64,000 bases of DNA, from NCBI GenBank assembly GCA_018894105.1, contig CM032128.1, positions 14,923,001-14,987,000 on the forward strand. The letters run 5' to 3'. The notes under the pieces are model-generated. The model saw nothing but the letters and a program-made list of their open reading frames with translations. It ran no database searches and had not been told where the DNA came from. This document shows, one piece after another, positions 11,245-24,234 of this stretch (positions within the stretch are counted from its first letter, which is position 1; every line of letters begins with the position of its first letter). The position numbers and the translations under genes are program-made. Source of the DNA: Jacaranda mimosifolia. Taxonomy: Eukaryota; Streptophyta; Magnoliopsida; Lamiales; Bignoniaceae.

Positions 11245-13878
11245 ATTAGCCCTCACAAAACCCATATGACACGCCACATGTTCAAGAAAAAGACTATCGT
11301 GGAACCTTAAATCCAAGAGCTATTTATATGCAGTTCTATCTTAAATAAGGCACTTTTACATTGATTGGAAACACGTGCTCCCAAATGCAATCCTCTTGTT
11401 TCATTATGCCAGTGCCTGTAAAATGAGATATTTTTCAACTTTTGGATTATGCTTATATGTACAAATCTATTCAAGTCCATCAATATCCTTGTCTAGTAGG
11501 ATTTTACTATATTGAAAAACTTCAGATTAAAAGTATAGAGACATACTTCATAACACCATTTTGGAAACATATACCCTTATCTTGTAGTTATGTATGATTT
11601 AGGCTTTTCATCCAAATTCCAAATGCACTAATATAACAAAGACAATATTTCCTTGTCAGATAAAGTTGGCCAGTACTTTAATAAGTGGTTTTAATAACTA
11701 TAAAATACATTGATCATAACAAGATTATTTTTAAAGAATTTATTTGTTGATTTCAATTGACATTTTAAATAATACTCTAATAGTAATCCTAAGGACAAGC
11801 CATATTAAAGGCACAATTCGATGTGAACTAAGGGATTAGAGCTTTGAAGCTCATGAAAATTTGTGTTTGGATTGTTGCAAAGTGGTCATGTTGTGAATAG
11901 TTAGGAATCACGAAGGGTTCGTAATTCTCGATGATCGAGTGAATTTTGATTCAATGATTGTCTTCATCTATATCAACTAAATGCTTTAAGGTAAAGTTTT
12001 CAAACCAGTCAAATTGATGTTCGCACAATTAATTTTTTTCGAGATAGTAATATGATGCATATTGTTTGATCTAAGTGTTGTGTAAGTTTAATTTTTCCAC
12101 TAAGCAAGCATTGTGGAGCCTGCAAAATATAATGAGCTTGCAAGTTCTCCTTCCAAATAAATGAAAACAAAGTCTAGCAGAAATCACAACAAAAATGAAG
12201 TGGTTGAAGTGTTCTCCAATAAAGAAAGAATCGGGTGGATCTCTCTCTCTCTCATCTCCTTTTTTCTTATATATGAAAAAGGGAACAACACAAGAAACAA
12301 CAATGAAACAAAAGTGGGGAAAATGATGACTACAAATAAGTCTAGAGTTTCAATTATTATGTCAATGAATGTTAAAAATTTTAAAACGATTGTCATGCAC
12401 AAATTAGGTGGGATGAGAGGGGCATTTTATATCCATTTTTAAAAGCATAATTGGCATAATTAAGAAATATTGAACGCCCAATCCCAAAAGTATGTATTTA
12501 GCTATTCCTTTCATATTTTATGGGTCTGACCATTTCCAATCAATTGGGAATAAGCTCTGATATATAAAGCTTTTCCTAGGCTGAGTTTTGGGTTACTAGA
12601 TAGTATCCGAACAAGTTTTGCCAATCTAGTTCAAATAATTTGCAAAACATGAATGGTTAAGGGCACAAAGAATTTCAATGACAACCCTCAAATGCTCAAG
12701 TTAGTACTCTCAAAAGTGTATGAATAATATTTGTGTATGCATAAAAATTTTAGAAAAAGATTATTCTGGATTTAAAAACGAAAAAATGTCCTACCTTCAT
12801 GACTATCTCTTTTTGGAATTTTACCTTATCCAATCTTCCACCACATCAAGTTTTCATTATTTTTATGGGTTTTAGCCAAATTTAGTTTATGTGTTTCGCG
12901 CCTCTTATCTTTATCCTGGGATTTTTAGGATGATTCTGGATAGAGGCTCTTGGGATTCAGTTAAGATTTTCATCAACAACTAGGCCAAGCCGACTTTACT
13001 CTCATGTGGCTAAGCCATGAACAACTCAGTAGTAAAAGATCAAAGGTGTTCAACACCCCGTTAAGTCAAGACATAGCATAGGCATGTCTAGCCAACTTAT
13101 ATTGAGACGTGTTGACCAATCTTCTCGTCAGCTCGGCCTTACCGATGATAATTCCCAATGCCATAATAGTTTTTCCCAAGCATCAATGACTAAAATATTA
13201 TCCTCACTTCCACCCTTCCATTTTGAGAAATTTTGGTGGTCGGGGGAGTTTTTCGCAATTAATATGTGCCTTTTCAATATCGCCCATGGAGCGATGTACC
13301 CTTAATTTTTGTGCCTTTGTAAAAGTGCTGGCAACATCTACACTGTCCAATCCGCCATGTTGAAACTCTAGATTTTTCCTGCTTTCCTCACAATGACTTT
13401 AGGTGCCTTGTATCTCTTTCCCTCTCTCTTTCTCATTACTACTTATAACAGGCTATCTATGATCCGGTAGGGATCGTACATATTGGATCAATCTATACCA
13501 TTAATTATGTAAAATAAAATCATAGCCATAAAATATGTATGAACTCAATCATATTTAAAAGACAAATTTAACCCTATCACTTTATTGAACTGAAATATGT
13601 CAAACTACTATAAAAGTATAAATATGTTGATATCTCAAATGGTGATACATTTGTAACTATTACAAATTTACTATTTAAAAATAATATATATATATATATA
13701 TGTCAGCCTTTTCTAGTTTAAAAATACAAGGCGTTACTATTTGAAGTGGCAACACCCTTACATATATTGAGAAGTTATTACTTATAAGTGAAATATATAT
13801 TATTTATTTATACATATATAAATACATTATTAAAAAGTAAATTTATTTATATTATATACATTATATATATTACTATTA
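11245..13878. other. Unclassified AT-rich intergenic region
   Basis: No gene recognised. Short open frames at 12161-12442 and 13084-13305 have no family motif and are likely chance. A CT run lies at 12241-12254 and a TA run at about 13686-13701. At 13720-13752 a GGCGTT...AACACC pair suggests a small decayed foldback. Confidence 0.5.
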
Positions 13879-14889
13879 TCTATAAAAGGGGATACGTGTG
13901 TGAATAGTATCATGGCGTGTGTCCCCCTTTTTGTGTTTTTTTTTTCTTTTTGTTCACACGCAAGAAAAACGACACCGTTTTCTGCCGAGCGTGCTAGTTG
14001 TGCTTATACATAGGGCTTTGGTTTTGGTGCTTTTTTTTTAATGATTAATTTTTATGAGAATCCGGTCCCATAGAAAATAGTAGAAATGTTGTTCTGTTGG
14101 GTTGAAATTGCACAAGTCATGTTTTATTGCTTGGTGAGCTTATGTGGTGGCTATTTTTGCTTTTTAAATTTTTTGGTTGGATTGATTTTTTTGGTTTTCA
14201 GTAAGGAGACTGTTAGGGCTTTTGTCACCTAAAATTGGGGGATTTGGGTGGACTTGTTTGGAAGATTATACCAACCTCCATAGTACTTTTTTTTCTTTTT
14301 TGGCTTTAGGGTTCTTACTTTGTACGGAGTTTCCTTGTTTTTGGTTTAAGGAAATCAAGAACAAGGTGCGCCATTTTTTGGGGGCATGGTGTGCAGTTTT
14401 CGATCAAGGATGGGAAGAAAAAAATGAGAAAGGAAAAATATCTTCCTTTCTTGGTGTGGTTTGCCATACGACATGAAGGATTTGCACCTGCTACACTATA
14501 GAGGAGTGGTTACTTTCTTATCAGATTACATTTTCTCTTATTTATATTTGAAAGCACATCTTTTAGGGGTTTTCTAGACTCAGCTTATGTTCTCGTACTT
14601 GTGTTCTGGGGATTAGTTTGCTTTGTTTTCTGGTGCATGGTTTATCATTTCTTTGCAGTTTTTTGTGCTTTCAGATTAGTTACGTTATCTTGCATGATTT
14701 GGGTTGTAGTGGAAACTACTAGGATCTGTTATTGTTTGTTTTCTTCATTGGAGAGTATTAATGTTGGATTAATAAGTTTGCTTTCTTTTATGGGCATTTC
14801 TCATATCTTTTTTAAGGACTCTTTTGGTCCTCTTTTTGGGATTGATTGCTTTGATTTTAGGAGAAAATGCATACACCTGGCTTTTTTTT

Positions 14890-14904
14890 GGGGGGGGGGG
14901 GGGG
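14890..14904 (+). repeat. 15-base G run in T-rich Helitron leader
   Basis: A run of 15 consecutive G after a T tract. The length may be affected by sequencing or assembly slippage. Confidence 0.7.
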
Positions 14905-17182
14905 TGTTGAGTGTATTTGGAATTTCTCTTGTTGTTTCTATCTATATGTTAAGGTAGCTTTTACAAGGTTTATTTGTGTTCTTTGTTTTATATGAAGTTC
15001 TTTTGTTTTGTTATATGTGTTTTTTTTCTTTTTCTTTTTGAACTTTTTTGTTCTATTGGTATGCTTTTTTGAGGGGGTGGGGGATTTTATGTTTATGTGG
15101 TCCTTTACAAATTAGTTGTTTAATTAGATAATGTATATCTTATCTTTTTCTTGCAATGCATGTATTAAAGATCTTCATCTTTTTGGAGATAGGCCCTACT
15201 GGTGAAGTTATTCGAGAGAGGTATTTTTAGTTTAGAGCTCTTTAGTTGCTATTTGCTATTGTGGGTTGATGAAATATAGAGTAAGTTTTCTATTCATATT
15301 GCAAAGAAGGTTAAGGGCTTAAACATCTTTCTTGGATAAGTTAAACCTATTTATATGTTGAGGTGTTCTTTTTTCTCTGATTAAAGTTTTTTTTTTTCAA
15401 AATTCAAGCTTCAATGGAGTGAATAGTTTCTTTGTACGTATCATTTTTTTCTTTTATACTTTACTATGCAGTTTTTTCCCATCGGTAAATATTTTCTATT
15501 TTAAATTGATCTTCTGCTTGTCCCAAAAAAATATAGGAATTGCAGTAATTCAGTGTTGTTATGTTGGGGTACAATTTTTATAATAAACTATTGCTAATTA
15601 AAGGTATTTTTAGTAATTTGTAATCTATTCTGTTGCTTTCGATTCACATAATATTTGTATTTTTAAATTCTTTTAGTTTGGTTCTTTATTTTTAATGGCA
15701 TAATTTGTTAGGGTTGTTTTGATTTTTTGTTGGGCTGGTTGGATTAAATGTCTATTTTTGGGTTTATTTCAGAAAAAGGGATTCATTTTGTGGGTAATAT
15801 CTTCAATATATTGATGTTTGTTAAATCTTGATCATGCTAATTACTTACTTGTTTGATGAGTTTGCTATGGGATATTAGATATTGTTCTATATGGTTTATT
15901 AGCTTAATTTTCTTGCAAGCACTTGTTTAATGCAAGAATTTATTTGATTGTAATTATAGATGGAGCGAGATGAAGGGAAATGCAGAGCACGTAATGAAAA
16001 AGGTAGATTAGCTTATCGATCAATGTCTGTAGATAAGAAAACATTACTTCTTTAATGATGTAGGGAATGATATAAGCGCTGTCCTTCAGTTGCAGGAAGG
16101 GTGATGCAAAATATTGCTTGTGAATCACTATCAAGAAGTGATCCAATAGAACAAATGAACAATGATTCCACATACCAACAGTCTTTGCATAATTCAACAA
16201 TCCCAAATGATTCTCAATGCCAGCAATCCCTTTCAAATCAAGAAGGTGTTGCAAGTTGTATATCAAGTGCAGCTTGCTCTTTATCTCAAGTAGAATTTAT
16301 GACTTGTATGGCTGGCACATGTTCTGTCTTGTTTGACGCTATGCCTTCTAGTATGATTTTTATTTTAATACATGTAAATGAAAATGTACTCAAAATTATA
16401 TATGAAAGATTCTAATTCTCAATATTTATGAACTTAATTGAATCCAAACTTGCTATGATAGATAATTGCAACTCTATTTCTGAATCTGCGTTAACTGGGG
16501 GTATGGGCAATAGGCGGCGACCAGTCAATTTTTGCGTATTTCCAATATCTTGAAAGAGGCATGGGAGTTGCCTAATGTACCTCCTTGCCAATATTGCAAC
16601 CCCTTTAAATTTTATAGAGAGCCACCTAGCTTTTGTTATTCAATGGGAGAGGTATTGTTAGCTCCTTTAACATGCAATCATGTTCTCTATCATCTATTCA
16701 CCTCTGATTTATCTAGCATCAGGCAACATTTTCACACGAGAGTTAGAACATACAACAATAATTTAGCTTTAACTTCTATTGGCATGAAAACTGATTCAAA
16801 CTATTGTTGGAGTAATCAAGGAATATATATCTTAAAAGTTAATAGACAGGTATCACATAAGCTTGATCAATTTAATGCCTCCATTGAATTACCTAAGCGT
16901 TTGCAACTCTTGTTTCTCGATACACCCGGTGATATTCATTTAGAAGCAATAAAAAAATATCAATTAGATCCTGACATTCTTGATATCCTTCTAAGAGCTT
17001 TATCTAATAATCCTTATTTTTAAATTTTTAAACAACTTAGATCATGGGATAGTTTGACCAATTAAACTGTTGTTCTATGAGCAAATCCAAGTGTTAATCA
17101 AAAAACATATAATGTTCCTACTAAACAACAAGTGGCTGCCATATGGGATGAAACTATTGATGAACTTGAAGATTTAAATTAG

Positions 17183-17698
17183 GGGTGTAAGATGAATCGA
17201 GTTGGCTCATAAACCTTGTGAGCCGACTCTATTATAGCTCAACTCAAGCTCGAGCTTTAACATGAGCTGAGCTCAAGCTTTACTTTAGTTGTTCGAGCTT
17301 ATGAGCTTTTTCCTATTTTTAAATATTTTTTATATATTAATTGAAAAATTAATATATATTAATAATTTACTTTTTTCTAATTTTAAATATTTAATATATA
17401 TAATTAAATAATTAAAATATATTAATAATTTAATATATATTTTATTAATAATTATAATTTAAATTATTTTATTAATTTTTATTAAATAATTATGATATAT
17501 TAATAATTTAATAATTTTATTTAATTTAATTTTTTTCTAGTGAGCCAAGCTCGAGCTTGAGCCTATAATTTTTGTCGAGCTTATTGAAGTGGATCATAAC
17601 AGCCATAATGATACAAAATTTGATGAGATTGATTGTTTGCACAGTAAACTCTAATGTCCCTATTTAAATTAAGGGTGTGAATGAGTTGAGCTCGAAAT
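17183..17698. mobile_element. Small AT-rich insertion with GAGCTCGAGC-type ends in RepHel
   Basis: RepHel coding sequence breaks at about 17182 and resumes at about 17699 (LFPYDNPGWHAGI). The insert has clusters of AGCTCGAGCTT-type words at 17216-17310 and 17540-17582 around an AT-only core. A GGGTGT-GAGTTG phrase is repeated in direct orientation at about 17184 and 17671. No coding sequence. The family is not identified. Confidence 0.6.
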
Positions 17699-19839
17699 AT
17701 CCACTTTTATTCCCGTATGATAATCCTGGTTGGCATGCAGGAATTGAGCGTGCCACACAAATAGGAAGAAGGATAAGATTTTATAGTGGCCAGAATATTA
17801 TTGCGCTAACAACTGGTCAATCAACAATTGACGTGTTGCAAACTGAACAATAAGGTATTTATCGTGATCAAAATTTAATTTATTAATGCCTAACAATTAT
17901 ATTTTATGAAGAACTTATTCTAACCATATATTTAATGTCAAAATAATATAAAAGTGTATGTCCAAAATAAGAAGAAAAGAGTAAATGTTTCTTGCCAAGA
18001 ATACATAAGTTATAGATATCAAATTTGACAAGGAGATGTCTCTTGCATTTTGCATGTGGAGAGTTGGGCCAACAATATGCCATAGATTTTATCATCAAAA
18101 TTGAAATACAACGGTTGGATTACTATAGATTAGAGCAACAAAAAATGGATGCTCGTAGAGAAACATTACAAGAAATAATTGACACTTTGGCTATGGATGG
18201 AATTACTAATCCAACTAAAATAAGTCAACACATTGTTTTGCCATCATCGTTCATTGGTGGGCCAAGGGATACGATGAAAAGGTATGTAAATGCTATGGCG
18301 ATAGTTCAAAGATTTGGGAAGCATGACCTGTAATCCTTCCTGGAAAGAAATAACAACACATTTGTTGCCCACTGAAACTGCTCAAGATAGACCTGATTTG
18401 GTTGCATGTGTGTTTAAAGCGAAACTTGAAGAGCTTTAAGGATGAAATTGTTAGAAAAAATTTTTTTGGAGATGTTGTTGCATATGCGTATGTTGTGGAG
18501 TATCAAAAAAAAGGTCTGCCACATGCTCATTGGATCATTATTCTTAAAGAACATCATAAACTTAGTTGCCCTAAACTATATGATCAAATAATCTCAGTTG
18601 AATTGCCTAGCGATACTTCTTCATTATTGTATTCATATGTCGTTTCTCATATGATGAATGGAACATGTGGTTCTGCCAATCCAAGAAATATATGCACGCG
18701 AGATGATCAATGTTAGAATAAATATCCCAAAGATTTTTGCGATCATATAAGTCATGGTAGAGCATCCTATCTAAATTATAAAAGATGTAATGATGGCAGA
18801 AAATTTTTTGTGCGTAATACATATTTAGAGAATAGGTTTATGGTTCATTATAGTCCTTATTTGCTTGCAAAATTTGATTGTCATATAAATGTTGAAGCTT
18901 GTTCTGATTTTAAGCTTGTTAAATATTTATATAAGTATATTTACAAATTCCGTGATAGAATTTGTTATAATATTGTTCATGATTCTTTCGTGAATAATAT
19001 TGATGAAATAAAATAATATCAAAAAAGTCATTGGATCTCGACTGTGGAAGCATGTTGGCGCATTTATTCTTTTGACATGACTGAAATGCATCCTTTTGAA
19101 GTTGTTTTGCCAATTCATTTGCCAAATTATCAATATGTTACTTTTGGAATAAAACAGCCTTTAAGTGAAATAATTATGAATTCTTTTGTTGGTAGAATTA
19201 TGTTAACTAAATTTTTTGGATGAATGCTAATAATGTCGATGCTAAAAAATTAAATCTTTTTCTGACACCCCACTCCAGGTAACCCAAAACTGAGATATCA
19301 AAACATTCCAATCAATAATTTTGAACCCAAAATACAAGTAATAGCCCATAATTAAACTTTCAAACTTATCAGAAAGAGCAGCGGATTCCAACTTAAACAA
19401 ACATGTATCAATCCTGTAATATACAACACATAAACTAAATACTTGCCATTAAATCTCAAATTCAACTTATCAGAAGCAGCAGAATTTGAAACTTAACAGA
19501 CTCGATAAACCACAAAGTAAATGCCAAGATTCACATTCTTACATAACAAACTATTTACAATCCTTAAATCATCCATATCAACGTAACGTTTCACATACCT
19601 CAAATCCATACTTAGCAATAAGACGATTTCCATATATACATGCAACATCTGATCTATTACAAAACATACTCATGTGCAGCCTGGAGTCCAAATTCCTCGC
19701 TTATTCCCTGTCTGAGAGAATCAAATTAAATGGGGCGGGGGGTAAGTCCGAAGGACTTAGTGAGAGATAACTATAAACATAACAGAAAGAATCTGTTAAG
19801 GAAGAATCAACTCAACAGACTTTAAATCAACAGTCAAGC

Positions 19840-19945
19840 AGAACATATCAGAATACAGTCAAATAGTTAGTCAGGTAGTCAAGCAGGCAGGCAGGCAATC
19901 AATAAATCAGTGAGTCAGTCGAGCAGTCAACCAGTCAGGAAACAA
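19840..19945. repeat. CAGT/CAGG-rich simple-sequence block in LTR
   Basis: Short repeats of AGTCAG and CAGGCAGG type. The matching block in the other LTR is about 24815-24905 with different unit counts. Length differs between the two LTRs, showing slippage since insertion. Confidence 0.7.
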
Positions 19946-20027
19946 TCAAAATCAATCAATAAACAGATCAGATCAATTGAATCAATCTAACAAATCATAT
20001 CAAAACAATCATATCTTTCGCTTAACA

Positions 20028-20206
20028 GGCTCGTCCCGCTTTACAAGTGGGAGCAATATATCGGCTCGTCCCGCTTTACAGTTGGGAACAACATAGCGGC
20101 TCGTCCCGCTTTACAGTTGGGAACAACATAGCGGCTCGTCCCGAGCTTAACAACTGAGAACAACGTATCGGCTCGTCCCGAGCTTAACAGCTGGGAACAA
20201 CGTATC
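20028..20206. repeat. 35-37 bp tandem repeat in LTR, five units
   Basis: Units begin GGCTCGTCC at 20028, 20063, 20098, 20133 and 20170. The last two use an AGCTTAACA variant. The other LTR has two units, at about 24991 and 25026. Confidence 0.9.
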
Positions 20207-21936
20207 AGATCGATAACATATAACAGACAGTCAGATATCAGATCAACATATAATAGTATAAGGTTCTGGGTGCTAGAACGGATAGATAATATATATCAAT
20301 CGAATGATAGCCCACACAAGGGTACACAGGTCAATTGCCAGATAACAAACAAATTCTAAACAATTACAGCTTTCAATAATATATCTGAGTACGGTACAGA
20401 AACAAAAAACTCACACAGGAGTTTATTCCAATAATAGATAATTGAAATGAGTGCCAGCTTGGCAGACCCTCACCTCCATAGTCTCAGAAGGCTACCATAG
20501 TCAGCAGCCTATTGGTTCGTGGGACCCACTTCGTCGTTACCTAATCAAAAAGGTAATATTTATAATCAAAATCTATACTTAATCCTGTTGATCACAATTA
20601 TACCATTAATAATCCAGAATCACTAATTTATCAATTAATACGATACTATTGACTCAAAATGGATAATAAAGCCGCTATGGCCCAAAATAAACTCGATTCC
20701 GAATTACATATCAAATCTCATAACATCATCCTTAATCAAATAAGAGTCCAATTATATCTCAAATTACCCAATTATCATTCTTAAGTTCCAATTTCATTAA
20801 ATTATAGATTAATCTCTTAATTAACCTAATTAATCCAAACTTATCATTTAATAATACGTAATCCAGGTCCACTACGTCATGTCATAATCCATGTATGTGA
20901 ACATGTATACAAAACCATATTTTAAATCCTCATAATACAAGGTTAAGGAATATAATTAAATATATGCATATATATATATACATAAACATCAACCAACTTC
21001 TATACCCTTGATCTGATCAACCGGACCTCGAATTCACAAACTAAGACCACCGTCAAGATCCTCGCGACGAGCAGAAAAAATTGCCTCCAGACCGCCGCGT
21101 CGCTGCCGCCGGCGGAAAATACCCAATCACTGCCAAAATGCTCCTCTCAACCTCCTAAACCTAAATCCACAACCAATTTCAAGTTTTGTCGCCTCAACAA
21201 CCCTTAATTTCACCTTGAAACCCCCAAACACCATTCACGCCACCGCCTCGGTCCTCTCGTTTCCACTACTGCCGGTGGCCGAAACTAAAAAATGACTTCA
21301 CCAAATGCTTCCTAGAGCTAAACCCATCAAGAACCTGCCTTGGTCCGCTGCAAAAAGTCATTGAAAATGGAAACCCGTCAACCCCACCGTGGTTGGATTT
21401 TTGGCCTAAATTTTCGGTAGCTAAATCGGTTGGTTTTGGGTGAAAATGGAATATTCGCCTTCTACACGATGAGAAGAAGAAAATGGTATATAACTTGATG
21501 GGTTTTGGTGGCTAGAAAGAGGTCGCCGGTGATGGAGGAACTCTCGGTGCATGGAGGAGGAAAATAGAGGAAAAATGGTGAAGAAAAGAGTTGACCAACT
21601 TTTTAAAATGTGATTTTTTCAAAATCACAATTAAGCCCCAAATTTTTAATTCAACTTCAAATAGGTTTTCCAGAATTTCCACAAACTTCAATTCAGCCTT
21701 TAATTATGCTAGTCTATCACTTTGACCCCTTTGACCAGAATTAATAGCCATACAACCCCCAAAACTTCTCAAGTTAGTCCAATCAAGTTTCTGAAAATTA
21801 CAAATTGACCCTAAAACTTTCAAAATCTTTGCAATCAAGTCATTTTCAATTATTTTCAAGCCCTAAAATCCAATTAACCAAAATATTGATTTTTAAATCT
21901 CGATTTTCTGAAATACTGAATTTTAGGGGTGTTACA

Positions 21937-21955
21937 ATCCTCCCCCCCTAAAAGA
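21937..21955 (-). other. Gypsy polypurine tract
   Basis: The complement reads CTTTTAGGGGGGGAGGAT directly before the LTR start TGTAACACC. This is the second-strand primer of LTR elements. Confidence 0.8.
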
Positions 21956-22599
21956 ATTTGCCCTAGATTCTCATCTATGTATTATTTCGACTGGCAGAAA
22001 ATAAGTAGATTCAATCAGTCGATCTACTTCTTCAAGTCCCAAAACATCTTCGTGCTTCTCGGATGCATCGTATATCTTGACTTGTGTGCCATATTTAGCA
22101 ATGCCACTTTTGCTTCTTCTGGCACAAATATTCTCTTACAGAACAGAAGAATACCTTAGTTTGGTATTGAACTCAAACCTTCCAGAACTTCCAATTTTTC
22201 CTTCATTTCAACATTCGTATATCTTGGATTAGGGCTCATCGCATTTACTTATCTCTGCAATCCTACTCACTGTGTTAATTTAGTCAGCGTGTCAGCAAAT
22301 TATAAAAGTTCTTTATAATTTTCGTTAACAGCTGACAAGACACAGAAGACTATGAAATTCTATCATGTTTTTCTAGTCTCTTCCGGTTGACTGTCGTCTC
22401 TATCTTACAGGGATCAATTCTCTATCCCCAATTGCCATCTGGCAATCCCAAAACATGGTATTTATTATTAACCCTATTTCTAAGGGTGTTCGAACTTTTC
22501 TACTAAACCATAGTCTCGGATTGCACATTTAATTTGGGGAAATACAACAAGTAATAGAATGCGAAACACCAAGATCATATATATATGGCATTATCATAG

Positions 22600-23795
22600 A
22601 TTTCAAAGATAGAAACTGTACCTCCGCTATCTCGGTAGGATCTGGTGCTTCATCTCCCATCAGGGCATAGGCACGAGCTCACATTTTCGATCTCCCACTA
22701 GCTTCCGCTACCTGCTTTTCTTTTTCTGTAGGTGTTGACCCTTTTCTTTTGAGGCAATCTCTTAGGAAGTGCTGGTCGCTACCACAACCTATGCATCTAC
22801 CCTGCTTCTTCCAACATCCAAACTCGTCATGGTTATATCCTCCATAAAATCAACATAGTTTTTGAGCTATTCCTTGAGCCACATTTGTAGTCTTACTAGA
22901 TTGAGGGGCTCTTTGGAAAGTGCTTTCGCCCTGGAGTCTCGATTTCTTTATTCCGTCATTACTTGGCTCCTTAAAACGTATCTTTTCCTTATGGCTCTTA
23001 TTCTCAATTTTTTAGGTTTCCTGCAGTTCTAACTCTAGTTGCAGTGCTCGACTTACTACCGAATTGAGATTTGGCAAGTCACAAATGGCCAATCCTTGCC
23101 TAAGCTCTGGCCGTAGCCTTTGTAAGAATCGTTAAACTTGTCGACCTTCATCATCTTGTATGTAAGGAGCATATTGCATCAATCAGCTAAAAGTAGCCTC
23201 ATATTGACTTATAGACTATGCACCCTGTACAAGGTCTATGAATTCCCTTTCCTTGGCCTGTTTCACCACTTCTGGCACAAATTTGCTCATAAAGTCTCAG
23301 GTGAAATTCTCCCAAGTTCGGCGGGTTCCTTCAGCCGTCCATCTTCAATCAATCATCTTCCACTAACTCCGGGCGAAACCTTCCAGAAGAAATGCGACAA
23401 ATCGAACCCTCCATTCATTTGAGTAGCGCAGTGTCTCAAAAATAACTTCTAAACTCTCGATCCACTCTTCAGCCTTTCTATCATCAGGACCTCGGGAGAT
23501 TGAAATGAAGAAATCATTCCAAGGCTCTGTCTTCTATAACGGCATCTGCTATCTCCATTCTAGCTGCCGGTTGCTTGCATCTCTATCTCTCTCGTGGACC
23601 AGGCCCGGCCGGGGGATCTACTCTGGGTTGATCCATCAGAGAAGTTTGAGAAACTTCCTCTTCTGGCATCGGTTGAAAATAGACAGGTGCTTCCCGCCTA
23701 GGAACTTGTCAGTTAATGACCCTTTGCCCAAGAGGTCTACCCCATCGTCCGATTCTAGGTGGAATTGGTGTATCCGAACTTCCTTGCAATGCCAT
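22600..23795 (-). pseudogene. Gypsy gag with CCHC zinc knuckle
   Basis: Structural protein of the particle. The likely start is the ATG at complement 23793-23795 (MALQGSSDTPIPP). The capsid region carries SRGPDDRKAEEWIESLE near 23440-23510, typical of plant gypsy gag, and LRPELRQGLAICDLPNLNS near 23050-23120. The knuckle CIGCGSDQHFLRDC is at complement 22753-22795. Stops are scattered throughout, for example within the capsid core. A weak protease-like start (ALMGDEAPD and on) follows near 22600-22680 and then decays. No polymerase sequence follows before the 3' LTR. Confidence 0.85.
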
Positions 23796-24210
23796 TACTA
23801 TTACCAACTCTACCAAGCTTCTACAAATCAAGAAAGTAAGTAATTAGATAAGATCAAATCAAACTCATAGATACACAAGTCTAATCACTCTACAATACCA
23901 CAAGATCCCATAAACATCCTGCAGTAAGCAAATCATCTCACTAATAGCAACTGATCAATCTCATCTTAAATCCTCGAATCACTTCCGATAAATAAGAACA
24001 CCTACAATTCAAACTCAAACTAACCAAAATAAGAAATCATTCAAAAATTCTAATATTATCAAATGATAGACAATGCCCAGATTATCAATAACCTAGGCTC
24101 CAATATCCATTTACTCATTCATAGCTTAAACATTTCCACAGTCAAACTTAACTCTGCTATCCAAGAATTCCATATCTGAGGATCATATTATAGCATTGCT
24201 CGAGCCTTCC

Positions 24211-24230
24211 AAACCTAAGCTCTTATACCA
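24211..24230 (-). other. Gypsy primer binding site (initiator Met tRNA)
   Basis: The complement reads TGGTATAAGAGCTTAGGTTT, one base from the usual plant TGGTATCAGAGC core. It is four bases inside the 5' LTR border. Confidence 0.85.
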
Positions 24231-24234
24231 CCTC

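Larger units (their letters stand above)
19261..21936 (-). repeat. Gypsy 3' LTR (2676 bp)
   Basis: It starts TCTGACACC (first TG mutated) and ends GGGTGTTACA in plus orientation. It matches 24235-26825 throughout. It has five copies of a 35-37 base repeat where the other LTR has two. Confidence 0.93.

Noticed and set aside
14222..14957. Two plus-strand frames in the Helitron leader
   Set aside because: Phe/Leu/Cys-rich readings of T-rich DNA with no motif; one crosses the 15-base G run.
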